Virus record (IMG/VR): IMGVR_UViG_3300036772_000553
Coordinates: 1 to 31,442 of that record
Source of the DNA: a virus
DNA: 31,442 bases
Direction: 5' to 3' (one strand)
The notes under the pieces were generated by a model. It ran no database searches, was not told the DNA's origin, and saw nothing but the letters and a program-made list of their open reading frames with translations. How positions within the stretch are numbered: position 1 is the stretch's first letter; each line of letters opens with the position of its first letter. Position numbers and translations under genes: made by a program. This document shows, in pieces, positions 22,311 through 29,468 of this stretch.

Positions 22311-23131
22311 GCTGCTGCCTCCCATTCAGTGATGTGTGTGAAATCACCGTTCCAGTTTTTCTTCATTGGAAGGCTTCCCTTGAGATAATGGCGATAAAGC
22401 CAGATTGCGCCCTTGTGCAGCAGGATTGGTTTGAAGGTGTCGCGCATCGTTCCATCTTCCTGTTCGACCTGACCACGGCGCTCTGTGAGATACTGGTCGC
22501 GTGCATAATTGCCAACGCGCCAGCGCGGAAGCTTAGATTCAGGGCGATCATCGAAAAGCCAGTTATGATCTTCGAGGCACGCATTAACCTGACGAACGTT
22601 GACGCCATTAAACTGCTTACAAAACTCATAGGGAGTAATGCCGCCCGCAATCAAGTTTTCCAGGTGGTCGATATACTTAGACTGACGATGGGAATAGCCG
22701 ATAGCGCGGCGCTCAGCTTCCTTGGCGTCAGCCCACGCTCGGGCAGCGGCTACCTCGTCGCTAAAATCTGGGAGGTCGTTAGATGGTGATAGGCTGTATG
22801 AGCCAGTGGCTCGGATGGATGGCAACACATCGGTGGTGATCCAACGCTTGAAGCGTTTGGCTTGAGGTTTACGACTTTTGAGGATTAGCGTGTAAAGGCC
22901 GGATTCGTTGACCAACATTGGCTTGCGGCCCGAACCCGAATAATCTTCGTGTTCACAAATATCTTCATCATCTACAGACAGTAGAGCTTTGTTTGTATCG
23001 CTAAGCCCAAGTGCCTGACAAGCATCGACGGCAAAGAACCATGGCGACTGATTAATAACAACACTACGTACTGAGGCTAAAAGTTCACCAGCACTTGATT
23101 TAAAATCGAAGGTTCTGATATTGTCTTTCAA
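22307..23131 (-). CDS. Antirepressor-type protein, Bro-N plus ANT (KilAC) domains
   Basis: A 274-residue protein. Residues about 1-110 are a Bro-N domain (WFFAVDACQALGLSDTNKAL, VNESGLYTLILKSRKPQAKRFKRWI, LPSIRATGSY). Residues about 165-265 look like the KilAC/ANT domain (ITPYEFCKQFNGVNVRQVNACL, LLHKGAIWLYRHYL). Such proteins bind DNA or neutralise repressors. It lies between the cro-side small gene and O, where lambda has cII. The start is a TTG at 23131 with GGAGAG 7 bases upstream; no ATG fits the domain start. Confidence 0.88.
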   Translation of the reverse strand: MKDNIRTFDFKSSAGELLASVRSVVINQSPWFFAVDACQALGLSDTNKALLSVDDEDICEHEDYSGSGRKPMLVNESGLYTLILKSRKPQAKRFKRWITTDVLPSIRATGSYSLSPSNDLPDFSDEVAAARAWADAKEAERRAIGYSHRQSKYIDHLENLIAGGITPYEFCKQFNGVNVRQVNACLEDHNWLFDDRPESKLPRWRVGNYARDQYLTERRGQVEQEDGTMRDTFKPILLHKGAIWLYRHYLKGSLPMKKNWNGDFTHITEWEAAA

Positions 23132-23150
23132 GGTTTATCTCTCCAATAAA

Positions 23151-23412
23151 TCAAAACAGGCCGGATGAGTGGCAACTCTTCCCGGCTTTTTTCTTGCCTG
23201 CTTTCCGTTCAGAAATCGTTGTCTGCCCAAGCGCCCACTGCCGCGCCCGAAACAAACAGTCTGCAAACATACTTCCCTTACGGCTTGCCTGAGAGCATCG
23301 GCGGTAATACTCAATGCCGTGTTCTGCCCCCCCCTCCTGCGACCACCTCACTGAAACCTTCAGCTACCAGCGCAGTGATGATGTGTTTGCGGATGAATGC
23401 TTCTGGGTTCAT
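23151..23412 (-). pseudogene. Small early gene split by a frameshift at a run of eight G
   Basis: From the ATG at 23412 the frame reads MNPEAFIRKHIITALVAEGF and then, after the poly-G run at 23327-23334, meets a stop at 23311-23313. Without one of the eight G it would go on as AEHGIEYYRRCSQASRKG and end at 23151, giving about 86 residues with a basic tail. The two halves join smoothly, so this is one gene with an indel, a phase-variable tract or a base-calling error. Function unknown. It follows cro. Confidence 0.65.
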
Positions 23413-23442
23413 GTCGCGGCCTTTGATATTGTGCGGTGGAAG

Positions 23443-23679
23443 TCAGGAGGCATTTGCTTCAGATTCGCTTTTGAAAACTAATTGCTCTTTTTTGATAAGG
23501 TTTTTATCAGGGAATAATCTTGACGCCGACTCGATAGCTAAGGCCAATCGTGGCGAAGCGTTTCGGTACCCATACGCTATAAGGTTTAAGTAGCCAGCCG
23601 AGGTACCGGCCCTGCAGGCCAAATCTGCCCACTCTTCAGGAGTGGACGACTTTCGCCAAGTGAGTAGTTGATTTTCCAT
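23443..23679 (-). CDS. cro: Cro-like repressor
   Basis: A 78-residue helix-turn-helix protein (ADLACRAGTSAGYLNLIAYGYRNASPRLALAIE) divergent from cI across a 104-base operator region. This is the place of Cro, the lytic-side repressor. The HTH style is close to the YdaS/Cro group. AGGAG lies 5 bases upstream of the ATG. PR should be blocked by CI at the operator inside its spacer. Confidence 0.85.
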   Translation of the reverse strand: MENQLLTWRKSSTPEEWADLACRAGTSAGYLNLIAYGYRNASPRLALAIESASRLFPDKNLIKKEQLVFKSESEANAS

Positions 23680-23690
23680 GCACGCTCCTT

Positions 23691-23784
23691 TTTATCAAAG
23701 TTTATCTTTACGATAAACAAATGACAAGGTAATTTATCATTTTGGGTATTTATCATCATGATAAATAATGAGAGCATTGATAAA
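23691..23784. promoter_or_regulatory. cI-cro switch: PR, probable PRM and operators
   Basis: PR (minus): TTGTCA at 23722-23727, 17-base spacer, TAAACT at 23699-23704. Operators are 17-bp TTTATC-N5-GATAAA: TTTATCTTTACGATAAA at 23701-23717, between the PR boxes; a poorer copy at 23733-23749; and TTTATCATCATGATAAA at 23749-23765. Centres lie at 16-bp multiples (23709, 23741, 23757). Half-sites occur at 23691 and 23779. A possible PRM is TTGGGT at 23742 with ATAATG at 23765. Confidence 0.8.
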
Positions 23785-24545
23785 TGGATATTAAAGACAT
23801 CAGACGGCGCAACTTACTTGCGCTAATAAACGACTACCTTTTCCGTCACCCTAAATCTGGTAAGGCGGGCTTTGCGGAAGAGGTAGGCATACCCCCTTCT
23901 CAACTCAGTCAATTAAGTAGCGACAGAGGAATTCGCAATATAGGTGATGTTATGGCCAGACGAATCGAGGTAAGCCTTGCTTTACCACATGGCTGGATGG
24001 ACTCCCCTAAATGGGATGCCAGTAACGAAACCCCCATGCTCAACTATTCTGTCGTGGAACCTCTAGTCGAGAAATTTACACTTCACAGCGAGCCAGAAGG
24101 CTACCCTGATCAAAAATACAGGCTTGAGGTTTTAGATACTGAGTTTAGCTGCGGGGGCGGAAGGTTAAACTCTGAATATCCAGAAGTTATTCGTTCCATT
24201 GAGTTAGATCCGGAAGAGGCCAAAAGGATGTTTGGTGGTCGGCAAGCCGCATCTCTTAAGATAGCCACAGCCATGGGGGATAGCATGTTAGGCAGCATAT
24301 TCCCTGGGGAGCTAGTTGTATTGGATGTAACGATTAAACGTTTTATAAGCGATGGCATTTATGCTTTCGTTTATGGGGATAATTTCCATATCAAACGCCT
24401 GCAGCTGTTAAAAGACCGGATGATTGTAATTAGCGATAATGCTTCTTATGAGCGATGGGAAGTGACAAATGAAGATGAGGAATTATTCCATATACAGGGT
24501 TTTGTTATAGGTAAATGGCAAATGTCTTATACCAGACTCGGTTGA
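23784..24545 (+). CDS. cI: CI-like prophage repressor with S24 autocleavage domain
   Basis: A 253-residue LexA/CI-type repressor. The HTH lies in about 28-48 (AGFAEEVGIPPSQLSQL). The C-terminal S24 peptidase has Ser167 (GDSM) and Lys204 (FHIKR). A Cys123-Gly124 pair before the peptidase fold is the probable self-cleavage site under RecA, so induction by DNA damage is likely. The ATG overlaps an operator half-site (GATAAATGG), suggesting autoregulation. A strong terminator follows. Confidence 0.93.
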   Translation: MDIKDIRRRNLLALINDYLFRHPKSGKAGFAEEVGIPPSQLSQLSSDRGIRNIGDVMARRIEVSLALPHGWMDSPKWDASNETPMLNYSVVEPLVEKFTLHSEPEGYPDQKYRLEVLDTEFSCGGGRLNSEYPEVIRSIELDPEEAKRMFGGRQAASLKIATAMGDSMLGSIFPGELVVLDVTIKRFISDGIYAFVYGDNFHIKRLQLLKDRMIVISDNASYERWEVTNEDEELFHIQGFVIGKWQMSYTRLG

Positions 24546-24562
24546 TAACCCCCTCACTACAT

Positions 24563-24587
24563 AAACCGCCTAAATGGCGGTTTTTTT
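24563..24587 (+). terminator. Intrinsic terminator after cI
   Basis: AAACCGCC-TAAAT-GGCGGTTT followed by more T. It separates the repressor transcript from the left operon. Confidence 0.92.
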
Positions 24588-24604
24588 ACACCTTTCAAAA
24601 AATA

Positions 24605-24691
24605 TTTATCATTATTTATCAGAAACATAATCAAAATCCTGTCACAAATGATAAATTATGACTTTACCAAACTTTATCATTGGGATAAATT
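24605..24691 (+). promoter_or_regulatory. Left early promoter PL with repressor operators
   Basis: A perfect operator TTTATC-ATTGG-GATAAA at 24673-24689 matches those at the cI-cro switch. Half-sites TTTATC lie at 24605 and 24615, and GATAAA at 24650. A promoter TTTACC (24663-24668), 17-base spacer, TAAATT (24686-24691) encloses the operator, so repressor binding should block it. Confidence 0.75.
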
Positions 24692-24722
24692 TAACTCATC
24701 GGCAAACAACGGAGCCAGTGAG

Positions 24723-24935
24723 ATGAACCAAGAAACACAGCAAACATTGGAAAGCCACACTCTCAGGCAGGCATGTCACCAAGTGGATGAAGTAATTAAA
24801 TGTCTTTCTCTAGTTCAACATTCAGAAGTGAACGAAAACGTCGCAGCTGTAATTCTTTTATGCAAAAGGACTCTTGCCCATGCAGCGGATGAACTTAACG
24901 AGATGTTTGGTGCTGACTGGCCGGAGAATAAGTAA
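24723..24935 (+). CDS. 70-aa helical protein, first gene of the left operon
   Basis: Not recognised. It begins MNQETQQTLESH and is fully helical (CHQVDEVIKCLSLVQHSE, VAAVILLCKRTLAHAADELNEMFG). The start at 24723 is chosen for GGAG 8 bases upstream; the frame upstream runs through PL and cannot be coding in the PL transcript. It resembles the next products in layout: two helices, with the second rich in Leu/Ala. It is probably an early host-takeover or anti-defence factor. Confidence 0.75.
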   Translation: MNQETQQTLESHTLRQACHQVDEVIKCLSLVQHSEVNENVAAVILLCKRTLAHAADELNEMFGADWPENK

Positions 24936-25144
24936 TGAAAACTCCTATAGAGATGCTTGAATCAGTTAATGCAGAGATCATCGAAAACACAGCGTTACTT
25001 GAACTTATATATAAAAACAGCGCTGAAGACCCCCAGCTAGATTGTGCTATTGCCTGCTTATTAAGATCGCTTTATCGGACTAGAGAAAAAGCAGAAATCT
25101 ATGTTGAGGAAATTATCTCTAATACCGAAGGGAAAAGGCAATGA
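24935..25144 (+). CDS. 69-aa acidic helical protein of the left operon
   Basis: Not recognised. It begins MKTPIEMLESVN and reads IIENTALLELIYKNS, then LDCAIACLLRSLYRTREKAEIYVEEI. The two-helix layout is like that of its neighbours. The ATG overlaps the previous stop (TAATG), with GGAG 8 bases upstream. Confidence 0.75.
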   Translation: MKTPIEMLESVNAEIIENTALLELIYKNSAEDPQLDCAIACLLRSLYRTREKAEIYVEEIISNTEGKRQ

Positions 25145-25518
25145 ATAATCAAAGGGCAATGAGTAGCATTGAGAGAGCAAAAGCAGTGGTGATATGTTTA
25201 ATCGAGGCTAGGGATCAGTTAAGTGATAAAGATATTGAAAGTAATCTTTTCACTATTAACTCATTGTTATGCGATGCCAGTGAGCATGGGGGAAGCACAA
25301 CAAAAGCAGCGACTGCAAGCATCTGTGATATAGCAGATGATATATTTAATGTGCTGCATGAAGCGGAGAAAATGAAAGAAACAGCCTGTATGTTCCTTGA
25401 TAGCTGCTTCACCAATAAAGACAATGGCTCTCGAAATTTAATAATGACTTCTGCTTTAGCCGATTACGCAATAAATATCACCAGATTACTCGAAGAGTTA
25501 GAATCAAAAATTAATTAA
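25141..25518 (+). CDS. 125-aa helical protein of the left operon
   Basis: Not recognised. It looks like two copies of the small helical layout of the neighbouring genes: AKAVVICLIEARDQL with INSLLCDASEHGG, then ICDIADDIFNVLHEAEKM with ALADYAINITRLLEELESK. It overlaps the previous gene by four bases (ATGA) and has GAAGGG upstream. A 69-base gap follows. Confidence 0.75.
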   Translation: MNNQRAMSSIERAKAVVICLIEARDQLSDKDIESNLFTINSLLCDASEHGGSTTKAATASICDIADDIFNVLHEAEKMKETACMFLDSCFTNKDNGSRNLIMTSALADYAINITRLLEELESKIN

Positions 25519-25587
25519 ATAATTCAAATTTTAATACAGCTTTATAGCTGGGGGATTCCACACCCAAATTTCGGAGAACATTTTATT

Positions 25588-25698
25588 ATGAATTTTATTA
25601 AAGACGTTAATGCATATAAAAACGCATTGCTCTATGCCGCGCACGGACAAGAAGTAATTGCCTCTTTATATCTTCGCAAAGCTTACGGAGTGAATTAA
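25588..25698 (+). CDS. 36-aa small protein of the left operon
   Basis: It begins MNFIKDVNAYKNALLYAAHG and ends KAYGVN. It is a helical peptide. GGAG lies about 11 bases upstream and its TAA overlaps the next ATG (TAATG), so translation is coupled as in the rest of the operon. No family recognised. Confidence 0.55.
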   Translation: MNFIKDVNAYKNALLYAAHGQEVIASLYLRKAYGVN

Positions 25699-25898
25699 TG
25701 AGAAATTCAAAACTAGATATTATCGACGTACTTAACGCTGCAAGTAAATCCCGACAGCTTAATGCACTTCTACAGAATATTTTTGAGAAAGGTGCAGATG
25801 GTTGCAATCCAGATAACGAATTATTGGGATTGGCTTATGACATTTCAGGCGTAATAACTCGCTTCATGGATGGACTGGAAAGGGAAGAAGATAAATGA
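25698..25898 (+). CDS. 66-aa helical protein of the left operon
   Basis: Not recognised. It begins MRNSKLDIIDVLNAASKSRQ, has an NALLQNIFEKG helix and a final GLAYDISGVITRFMDGLERE helix. The layout is like that of the products of 24723 and 24935. It overlaps its neighbours on both sides by four bases or fewer. Confidence 0.72.
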   Translation: MRNSKLDIIDVLNAASKSRQLNALLQNIFEKGADGCNPDNELLGLAYDISGVITRFMDGLEREEDK

Positions 25899-26248
25899 CA
25901 AACCTGATTGAAACCCGTCGCCGTCGCATAGTTATTGCAAAGCTGAATTCAATGGAGCGAAAAACCGGTGGTCACCTTGTTGTCGTTAAGTTACCAAACA
26001 ATGAAGTAGCCACTGTCGAATTAAACGAAGAAATTCTGATTAAGGCTTTAAAGAAAATATTCGAAGCAATGGTATTTGATTCAAATAAACGAACCGAGGC
26101 CGAAAAGCATATATCAGACCACTACAGCGCATGTATGGGTAACAAATTAAACAAGCTTTCACCGCTTGGCTTTGAGTTCATGAATGCGGTAATAGCAAAT
26201 TTAGCTGAACAGGCATTCGAACATAAAGGAGTTGGCAATGGCAACTAA
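25895..26248 (+). CDS. 117-aa hypothetical protein of the left operon
   Basis: Not recognised. A basic start (MTNLIETRRRRIVIAKLNSM), a short beta section (GGHLVVVKLPNNEVATVEL) and a helical rest. ATGA overlap with the previous gene. The final codons overlap the ribosome site and start of the next gene. Confidence 0.72.
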   Translation: MTNLIETRRRRIVIAKLNSMERKTGGHLVVVKLPNNEVATVELNEEILIKALKKIFEAMVFDSNKRTEAEKHISDHYSACMGNKLNKLSPLGFEFMNAVIANLAEQAFEHKGVGNGN

Positions 26249-26471
26249 ACAGCCATCCAATATTTTAAATAATCTGACTATTCCACTTCCTCTTTTAAAT
26301 GTGGACTTACATGTATTACCAGACTTTACCGGACGCGTTGTTCTTTATATCGAAAAAGGCATCGTCAAATGTGATCGAAGACTACGCGATGAAGAACACA
26401 TTTGCGCGTTGGGCTCATTTATCGAGATGGCCCGAGAAGCTGGATGGCCTTTACAGAGGCCGAACTCATGA
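26238..26471 (+). CDS. 77-aa hypothetical protein of the left operon
   Basis: Not recognised. It is beta-rich at first (LTIPLPLLNVDLHVLP, GRVVLYIEKGIVKC) with a helical end (GSFIEMAREAGWPL). The start at 26238 is chosen for AAGGAG 6 bases upstream; a TTG two codons earlier lies inside that ribosome site. The stop overlaps the next ATG. Confidence 0.7.
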   Translation: MATKQPSNILNNLTIPLPLLNVDLHVLPDFTGRVVLYIEKGIVKCDRRLRDEEHICALGSFIEMAREAGWPLQRPNS

Positions 26472-26689
26472 CACTGACAGCGATCCGCATTCCCGAGTGG
26501 GTTCACGAACAAGCTGTTCACAAACTTGGAAAGTACAGAAAGCGACGGGTAATAGCCTGCCGCATACAGGGCTCGGGAAATCTGAGTCTTAAGGTTAACC
26601 GGCGCTGGCGGCTTCTCTCCAGAGATGGCGGCCAGAACTGGGAAGTAATGAGTCATGAACGCTACAGCAAACTGAAGGACAGAAAATGA
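26468..26689 (+). CDS. 73-aa basic hypothetical protein of the left operon
   Basis: Not recognised with certainty. It begins MTLTAIRIPEWVHEQ, then KYRKRRVIACRIQGSGNLSL and a WRLLSRDGGQNWEVMSHERY block. The basic and Trp-rich pattern suggests nucleic acid or RNase-toxin-like contacts, but no active site is visible. ATGA overlap at the start. An ATG 24 bases upstream (MAFTEAEL) is also open. Confidence 0.7.
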   Translation: MTLTAIRIPEWVHEQAVHKLGKYRKRRVIACRIQGSGNLSLKVNRRWRLLSRDGGQNWEVMSHERYSKLKDRK

Positions 26690-27072
26690 TGACCACCAGC
26701 AAAGTTAGAACAGGTATCGACGCGGCGTTTAGTCGCCCTCTCCGTCCGGTTTATATCGTGACACGTCATGGCTATCGCAAACGCTGTCTGAGTCGTAGCG
26801 CTGCGCTGAACAACCTGGCGCATTACATGACCACTCACGCCTTTCATCTGGTTGGTATCAGGACCCATAACCCGGATATGCCAGTTCAGCGAGACGGTGT
26901 GATCGTCCACCAGCTCGGACAACCAACTGAAGTTTACCTGTCTGCTCATGCTCGCTGCATTCGCCGTATTCGTCACCTGTTAGCCCGTAAACGTGAGATC
27001 CAGCAGTGGCAGGTAAAGCACGACGCATTAACCGATCAGTACCGCGAGTTCATGAAAACGAAGCCATTTTAA
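26686..27072 (+). CDS. 128-aa basic hypothetical protein of the left operon
   Basis: Not recognised. It is Arg/His-rich: RPVYIVTRHGYRKRCLSRSAALNNLAHYM in the first half, HARCIRRIRHLLARKREIQQW in the second. It may bind nucleic acid. It overlaps the previous gene (ATGATG). Twelve bases later an ORF6N gene begins with its own strong ribosome site. Confidence 0.7.
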   Translation: MMTTSKVRTGIDAAFSRPLRPVYIVTRHGYRKRCLSRSAALNNLAHYMTTHAFHLVGIRTHNPDMPVQRDGVIVHQLGQPTEVYLSAHARCIRRIRHLLARKREIQQWQVKHDALTDQYREFMKTKPF

Positions 27073-27083
27073 GGGAGAGACAA

Positions 27084-27833
27084 ATGAAATCTATTGTTAT
27101 TAAAAATACTCAACTTCCTGTCGTAGATTACCGCGGTCAGCGAGTAGTTACCTTCTCAATGGTAGATGATGTACACAACCGTCCTGATGGAACAGCCAGC
27201 AGAGCATTCCGTGAAAACCGAGACCGCTTCATTGAAGGGGAAGATTTCTACACTGTTAGCACCGACGAAATTCGTCGGGACAAATTTTATACACTATCAG
27301 TGATGGCCCGAGGTCACGTTACCTTCCTGACTGAATCCGGCTACTTGATGCTGGCAAAATCACTTACCGACGATCTCGCCTGGCAAGTACAACGCGAACT
27401 GGTGAGCTCATATTTCCGACAATCGCAGCCTAAAACCCAGAATGAAATCATCGCTGCTATGGCGCTGGCTAATGTTGAGCAAGAGCGACGTCTGGTAAGT
27501 GTAGAAGAAAAAGTTGAAGACGTAGCCGCTACTATTCAGCAAATAAAACAAGGTTCGATCCCCACTGGCTGGGCTGGTTATTCCCTTCTACGAGTGAAGT
27601 GCGGCATGACCGATACGAAATGCCGCACCCTGGTTAAAAGCTATAGCGTTGCAACTGACACCATCACAATCATGACCCCTGACGGCCAGCCTCGTCCTAT
27701 GAAGATTGTGCTTGAGCCGGATTTCATGACGACTTTCCGCACGATGATGTCAGAAGCGGAGCAGCGCGGAACGAAGTGGCATCACCCTCAAATGGGGCTG
27801 TTCCAAGTTATCGGATGGGAAGCGCAATCATGA
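27084..27833 (+). CDS. ORF6N-domain (KilA-N-like) putative antirepressor or regulator
   Basis: A 249-residue protein. The N-terminal 115 residues are an ORF6N/KilA-N-type DNA-binding domain (LPVVDYRGQRVVTFSMVDDVHNRP, RAFRENRDRFIEGEDFY, FLTESGYLMLAKSL). A helix pair follows (ANVEQERRLVSVEEKVEDVAATIQQI), then a C-terminal domain with KCGMTDTKCRTLVKSYS. It is a second antirepressor-like regulator besides the Bro-N protein, under PL control. GGGAGA lies 5 bases upstream of the ATG; an open frame from 27006 has no such site. Confidence 0.85.
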   Translation: MKSIVIKNTQLPVVDYRGQRVVTFSMVDDVHNRPDGTASRAFRENRDRFIEGEDFYTVSTDEIRRDKFYTLSVMARGHVTFLTESGYLMLAKSLTDDLAWQVQRELVSSYFRQSQPKTQNEIIAAMALANVEQERRLVSVEEKVEDVAATIQQIKQGSIPTGWAGYSLLRVKCGMTDTKCRTLVKSYSVATDTITIMTPDGQPRPMKIVLEPDFMTTFRTMMSEAEQRGTKWHHPQMGLFQVIGWEAQS

Positions 27834-28219
27834 GTAACCCACAACTGAATCGTACGCTTGCCCTTATTAGCGAAGCTTACCTGATTCATTTGGTAACGCT
27901 TCATCGCCGCCCAGTTTATCGCCATGAAAACGGTGATATCGCCCTCAATGCTTCATCTATTGCAGGTTTTATCGATGGCTACTTGGCGGAGCGTTGGTCA
28001 CCTCTGAAGCGTACTGGGATGTATATGCAATTACTGAACATTGATGCAATGACCGAACGCTGCAAGACCGGCTACCTCGTTCACTGGGGAGAGGTACCCC
28101 AACTTAAACCGCGCGGCATTCGTTTTATTGATGCTATGTTCCGCAGGTTCGGCGAGATGGTTCAAGAACTTGGTGGTCAAGAAGCAGCGCAGACATGGGT
28201 TAAGGAGCAGGTGAAATGA
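27830..28219 (+). CDS. 129-aa hypothetical protein of the left operon
   Basis: Not recognised. It begins MSNPQLNRTLALISEAYL; WSPLKRTGMYMQLLNIDAMTERC and RFIDAMFRRFGEMVQELGG follow. Mostly helical, soluble. ATGA overlap at both ends (27830 and 28216). Confidence 0.72.
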   Translation: MSNPQLNRTLALISEAYLIHLVTLHRRPVYRHENGDIALNASSIAGFIDGYLAERWSPLKRTGMYMQLLNIDAMTERCKTGYLVHWGEVPQLKPRGIRFIDAMFRRFGEMVQELGGQEAAQTWVKEQVK

Positions 28220-28440
28220 AGATCGATCATCGAGTTCAAGGCGTTATCTCAACGATAACCATCACAAACACGGTAGTTGAGCTCCGCAAGCACAACCGTG
28301 CTGTAGATTCCGCCCTGATTATGGCACCAGGCACAATCGTTAAACGTAGTGGCGTATTTTTCATGAAGTCAGTTATCACCGGAAAATCTCGGGATGTGCT
28401 GCGGGCCTATCGGGTAGCGGTAAGGGAGGCAGCACGATGA
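28216..28440 (+). CDS. 74-aa basic hypothetical protein of the left operon
   Basis: Not recognised. It is beta-rich (VQGVISTITITNTVVEL, GTIVKRSGVFFMKSVITG) with a basic helical end (RDVLRAYRVAVREAAR), which could bind nucleic acid. ATGA overlaps at both ends. Confidence 0.7.
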   Translation: MKIDHRVQGVISTITITNTVVELRKHNRAVDSALIMAPGTIVKRSGVFFMKSVITGKSRDVLRAYRVAVREAAR

Positions 28441-28841
28441 GCAATATTCAGTTGGAAAATGGACGTATCAATCTGGAAGGGTTGAATGGTATCGCGGAGC
28501 ACCTCAAAGCACTGGCTATCACCAACAGAACTTTGGATATCTTGAAGGAAAAACTGTCCCGCAGTGAAGACAAAGACAGCGACTGGCATCATCGGGCAAC
28601 AGCAGCCCATAAAGCCTGGTTCTGGATGCGTAGCCGTATTTGCGAACGTTTGTCGGTCCTTCGTAGAGAAGAGAAAGAAATGAACGTTATGCGTGCCCGC
28701 TTTGAAGATGAAGAACTGCTGACACTTCTGAGGAAGCAGGTAACGAAAGCGGATTTGGCTTCATTACGGTTAGTCGCTCGCGCCATTGCAGAAGGACGCC
28801 TGCAGGCCGATTTAAACAAAGCTGAGGTGCGCAATGACTGA
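28437..28841 (+). CDS. 134-aa helical hypothetical protein of the left operon
   Basis: Not recognised. Coiled-coil-like throughout: AEHLKALAITNRTLDILKEK, KAWFWMRSRICERLSVLRRE, then KADLASLRLVARAIAEGRLQAD. It overlaps the next gene by 8 bases. Confidence 0.72.
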   Translation: MSNIQLENGRINLEGLNGIAEHLKALAITNRTLDILKEKLSRSEDKDSDWHHRATAAHKAWFWMRSRICERLSVLRREEKEMNVMRARFEDEELLTLLRKQVTKADLASLRLVARAIAEGRLQADLNKAEVRND

Positions 28842-29157
28842 AGCCAATATTTTCGATCTGGCGCAAATCATCAAAAGTGCATGGGGTGACCCTGGCGATA
28901 TTACCAGTGCGGTATGGAAAGCTGGTTATCGCAAGCCTGAAAAATCAGCAGAGGAAGCAGTATTGTTGGCTATTGACCTGATCGGTGAATATCACGGCTA
29001 CGATATCCCACGCGAGCACTGGCCTGAAACTTATGACCATGTGCTTTCAGGAGAATTGAACCGGATTGTTTTTGATGCCGAACGGCCTGATGCCGCGACA
29101 CCCGCCTGCATCGCAAAGGCAATTATCGCGGCTGGCTACAGTAAGGTGAACGTATGA
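28834..29157 (+). CDS. 107-aa hypothetical protein with AGY helix motifs
   Basis: Not recognised. It carries two helices that end in AGY: ITSAVWKAGYRKP (about 24-36) and CIAKAIIAAGYSKV (about 92-105). Similar ends recur in the two products that follow. Acidic in the middle (YDHVLSGELNRIVFDAE). It overlaps the next ATG (ATGA). Confidence 0.7.
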   Translation: MTEANIFDLAQIIKSAWGDPGDITSAVWKAGYRKPEKSAEEAVLLAIDLIGEYHGYDIPREHWPETYDHVLSGELNRIVFDAERPDAATPACIAKAIIAAGYSKVNV

Positions 29158-29468
29158 TCGAGCACTCAACGAAATGGCAGATTGCCCAATACACACCTGA
29201 TCCGAAAACAGTGTGCGCATTCTGCAAAGGAGCCTTTGCAGATAAATACCTGATTACCGGTCCTGACGGGCTGAATATCTGCCTGGACTGTGCCGAACTG
29301 TGCGCTGAAATCGTCAGTGAGCGGAAAAAAGGGCAACGGGAAGAGGCTGTGAAAGAGATGCTGCGCGTTGAGATGGCGATGGAAGATAGTTATCAACCTG
29401 CCGATCTGATGTATCGGTTGTATGACGCAGGGTTTCGCCAGATGCACAATGGAAGGGCTAATGGATAA
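29154..29468 (+). CDS. Free-standing ClpX-type zinc-binding domain protein
   Basis: A 104-residue protein. Residues 20-54 match the N-terminal zinc-binding domain of ClpX: Cys21-x2-Cys24-x18-Cys43-x2-Cys46, the same spacing as ClpX Cys15/18/37/40. It shares LITGPDGLNIC (ClpX LIAGPSVYIC) and CAELCAEIV (ClpX CVDLCNDII). No AAA+ domain follows; the rest is a charged helix and a DAGF motif. In ClpX this domain dimerises and holds adaptors and substrates such as lambda O, so this protein could interfere with or redirect ClpXP. That role is inferred. Confidence 0.85.
   Translation: MIEHSTKWQIAQYTPDPKTVCAFCKGAFADKYLITGPDGLNICLDCAELCAEIVSERKKGQREEAVKEMLRVEMAMEDSYQPADLMYRLYDAGFRQMHNGRANG

Noticed and set aside
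23165-23593. 142-aa plus-strand ORF against the post-cro gene and cro
   Set aside because: It would run through cro and the poly-G tract in antisense, with no ribosome site. The minus-strand reading makes better sense.
25519-25587. Possible nut/boxB or promoter in the gap of the left operon
   Set aside because: Short inverted repeats (AGCT-TTAT-AGCT and GGG/CCC) are present, but no boxA-like sequence or N-type gene supports an antitermination site.
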